DNA of 6,743 nt, taken from the NCBI GenBank assembly GCA_027016675.1, contig JALUSH010000007.1, positions 1-6,743 of the forward strand, read 5' to 3'. Under the pieces are notes generated by a model. That model was not told the DNA's origin, did not search any database, and was given only the letters and a program-made list of their open reading frames with translations. This stretch comes from Thermodesulfovibrio sp. GTDB lineage: Bacteria > Nitrospirota > Thermodesulfovibrionia > Thermodesulfovibrionales > JdFR-85. The translations under genes were made by a program, and so were the position numbers. This document shows positions 4,969 to 6,743 of this stretch, one piece after another. The stretch's first letter is position 1. Each line of letters starts with the position of its first letter.

Positions 4969-6597
4969 ATGACATACAGAAATGCTGAGGAGTGCTGGAG
5001 GATCATTCAGAAGGAACTGAGAAGGGACCTCCTTGTTGAGATCGAGCGGTTTGCAAGAGAGAACCAATCACCTGCAAGGGTTGTCTTTGGTACATCAGGC
5101 TGGCGTGGAGAGATAGGCACGGATTTTACGTTCAGGAATGTAAGTGTTGTTGCAGAGGCCATACTCAATGTCCTGAAAAGCGAGGATGAAGAACTAAAAA
5201 AGGCTCTGGGATTTAAGGATTTTAACGAGCTTAAAAAGCGTGGTATTATTGTCGGCCATGACAACAGATTTCTGGGGCCTCAGTTTGCAAGAGCTGTTAT
5301 GGAGGTGCTTTCAGGGGCAGGTATAAAGCTCTATTTTGCTGGTGAGACCACAACACCGGAGATTTCAGCATCCATAGAGATGCTCCACGCAGGCTGTTCC
5401 ATCAATATTACACCCTCCCATAACCCGTCAAATTATTCAGGGCTTAAGTTCAACCCTGCTGATGGTGGTCCTGCAGGTCCTGAGATTACAAATAGAATCG
5501 AACAAGAGGCAAACAGTCTTATGTCTCTTTATAAAACAGATGCTACATCTGGGAGCTTAAATTACGAACATATAGATACCACAGCCCTTTACAGGGAATT
5601 TCTTGAAAGGCAGGGTGTGCTTTCTCTTGAGAGAATCGAGGATTTTCTTGAAAGTGAAGACTGTTATATAGTGGTTGACCATGTGCATGGCGCAACCAGA
5701 GGAAGGCCTGAGAGACTCATAAGAAATGCAGTTGAGCTTATTGGTCAGAAGCTTGTTTTGTTGAGAACCGAGGATGATTATCTCTTTGGCGGTGTTGCAC
5801 CTGAACCCTCTGCTAAGAATATGCAGAATGTTGTAAGATTGCTAAAGGAAGCTGATGCCAGGTACAGACTTGGCGTAATCATGGACCCTGATGGTGACAG
5901 GATAAGATTTGCAGATCACAGGATGCAGATTCCCATGAACTACTTTGGTGCCATGGCAATGCACTTCCTCCATAAATATAAGGGAGTGGAAGGTGTTGTG
6001 GTGAAGTCTGTTGGTACAAGTAATTTTGTCAATGCCATAGCATTGAAAGAGGGTATTCCCGTGAGAGAGACGAAGGTTGGTTTTAAAAACTTCAGGACCT
6101 TCCTGCTGCCCAATGCCAGGGAGAAGGCAATCGTAGCCTTTGAAGAGTCTGATGGCATCACAGCTGGCAACCATACCCTTGAGAAAGATGCCCTCTTCGG
6201 GTTTTTGCTTGCCATTGAAATGGTGGCCACAACAGGCAAGAATCTCAGCGATTATCTCACGGAACTGATGGAGAGATACGGCTATTATTATCCTGACCGC
6301 TCTGGTATAGAGGTGGATCGTAGCCTTGCAGGAGAGATATTGAGGAAGAAAATCCAGACACTTGCTGAGCAGTACTCTACTGGCAGTATTATCAATGTTG
6401 GTGGAAGGTCATTAAAGATTGTTGACCAGATTACTGTTGATGGTGTTAAGTTTATCCTTGAGGATGGTTCCTGGTTCATGATAAGACCCTCTGGTACAGA
6501 GCCAAAGGTGAGATTTTATATAGAATCCCGTGATCCTGTTGAAAAAAAGGCTTTGTTTACAGTAGCAGAGACCCTTACCAGGGAGGCCATAAAATAG
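4969..6597 (+). CDS. Phosphoglucomutase/phosphomannomutase (alpha-D-phosphohexomutase)
   Basis: This cytosolic enzyme should interconvert hexose 1-phosphate and 6-phosphate through a phosphoserine and a bisphosphate intermediate, feeding glycogen, nucleotide-sugar or envelope synthesis. The 542 residues show the four-domain family pattern. The N-terminal GTSGWRG is at 41-47 and the catalytic loop TPSHNP at 148-153 with phosphoserine Ser150. The metal loop DPDGDR is at 306-311, the sugar loop FEESDGI at 391-397 with a Lys-Asp pair at 406-407, and the phosphate-binding loop RPSGTEPK at 506-513. All catalytic elements are intact. The length resembles E. coli Pgm rather than the shorter (about 450-residue) PMM/GlmM types. 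The EES sugar loop suggests glucose phosphate among its substrates, but the flanking residues are unusual, so I leave specificity open and give no symbol. The hairpin and promoter upstream suggest a unit separate from sdhCD. Confidence 0.9.
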   Translation: MTYRNAEECWRIIQKELRRDLLVEIERFARENQSPARVVFGTSGWRGEIGTDFTFRNVSVVAEAILNVLKSEDEELKKALGFKDFNELKKRGIIVGHDNRFLGPQFARAVMEVLSGAGIKLYFAGETTTPEISASIEMLHAGCSINITPSHNPSNYSGLKFNPADGGPAGPEITNRIEQEANSLMSLYKTDATSGSLNYEHIDTTALYREFLERQGVLSLERIEDFLESEDCYIVVDHVHGATRGRPERLIRNAVELIGQKLVLLRTEDDYLFGGVAPEPSAKNMQNVVRLLKEADARYRLGVIMDPDGDRIRFADHRMQIPMNYFGAMAMHFLHKYKGVEGVVVKSVGTSNFVNAIALKEGIPVRETKVGFKNFRTFLLPNAREKAIVAFEESDGITAGNHTLEKDALFGFLLAIEMVATTGKNLSDYLTELMERYGYYYPDRSGIEVDRSLAGEILRKKIQTLAEQYSTGSIINVGGRSLKIVDQITVDGVKFILEDGSWFMIRPSGTEPKVRFYIESRDPVEKKALFTVAETLTREAIK

Positions 6598-6647
6598 GAA
6601 TAAAAAATTGTATTTATTGAAAATTTTTATATCCTTAAAATTACAAC

Positions 6648-6677
6648 TTGACATTACCTGCCACTAAATGTTATTAC
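6648..6677 (+). promoter_or_regulatory. Candidate sigma70-type promoter for the right-edge gene
   Basis: TTGACA at 6648-6653 is a perfect -35 box. TATTAC at 6672-6677 matches the -10 consensus at 4 of 6 bases, with an 18-base spacer. It lies in the AT-rich gap after the hexomutase gene and would yield a leader of about 40 bases before ATG 6725. Confidence 0.45.
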
Positions 6678-6724
6678 TTATAGGCCTTTTTAACTGGAAA
6701 ATCTTTTTATCCTGAGGAGGCACA

Positions 6725-6743
6725 ATGGCACTCTTAACTTTTA
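6725..6743 (+). CDS. Start of a gene cut by the right edge (six codons)
   Basis: ATG at 6725 is preceded by GAGGAGG (6714-6720) with 4-base spacing, and a candidate promoter lies further upstream, so a real gene probably starts here. Only MALLTF is visible. Such a beginning is seen in some ABC-F type ATPases, but six residues cannot identify a family, and I give this only as a hint. Confidence 0.55.

Noticed and set aside
5842..6239. Two long - strand open frames opposite the hexomutase
   Set aside because: Both are antisense to conserved catalytic loops and have no good ribosome site or recognisable domain.
6601..6629. AT-only inverted repeat after the hexomutase stop
   Set aside because: The imperfect TAAAAAATT/AAATTTTTA stem has no GC pairs, so it is unlikely to be a stable terminator and is explained by base composition.

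Overview
This 6.7 kb window is compact, all genes lie on the + strand, and the base composition looks moderate. Arginine is written mostly with AGG/AGA and isoleucine often with ATA. Most genes sit behind good purine-rich Shine-Dalgarno sites, and several starts are not ATG (GTG or TTG). I recognise a free-living Gram-negative-type bacterium. A Nitrospirota (Thermodesulfovibrio-like) or Desulfobacterota lineage is my guess from gene style only; the window holds no phylogenetic marker.

Layout. Positions 1-197 are a leader with a candidate promoter and a frame open to the left edge that I do not believe is a gene. Positions 198-3480 hold four overlapping genes, livH-livM-livG-livF: the two permeases and two ATPases of a branched-chain (hydrophobic) amino acid ABC importer. 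The periplasmic binding protein livJ is not in the window. After a 70-base gap, 3551-4195 encodes an AcuB-like CBS-CBS-ACT ligand-sensing protein. Two small membrane proteins follow at 4199-4860, 3 bases downstream and overlapping each other by 4 bases. They match the cytochrome b anchor subunits SdhC and SdhD of succinate dehydrogenase/fumarate reductase. The catalytic subunits SdhA and SdhB are absent from the window. A hairpin directly after sdhD and a candidate promoter after it separate this unit from a phosphoglucomutase/phosphomannomutase gene (4969-6597). A further promoter and Shine-Dalgarno site at the right edge lead into a gene of which only six codons are visible.

How the genes fit together. 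The transporter would import Leu/Ile/Val or related compounds, whose breakdown feeds acyl-CoA and succinate pools. The CBS-ACT protein is a plausible sensor of adenylates or amino acids and lies immediately upstream of the membrane anchor that passes succinate electrons to or from quinone. This link is inferred from gene order. The hexose-phosphate mutase looks like a separate unit for sugar-phosphate or cell-envelope metabolism. I see no mobile element, CRISPR, phage gene, RNA gene or clearly novel system. The points worth a second look are the orphan sdhCD pair behind a CBS-ACT gene, and motif departures in LivG, SdhC and the mutase.
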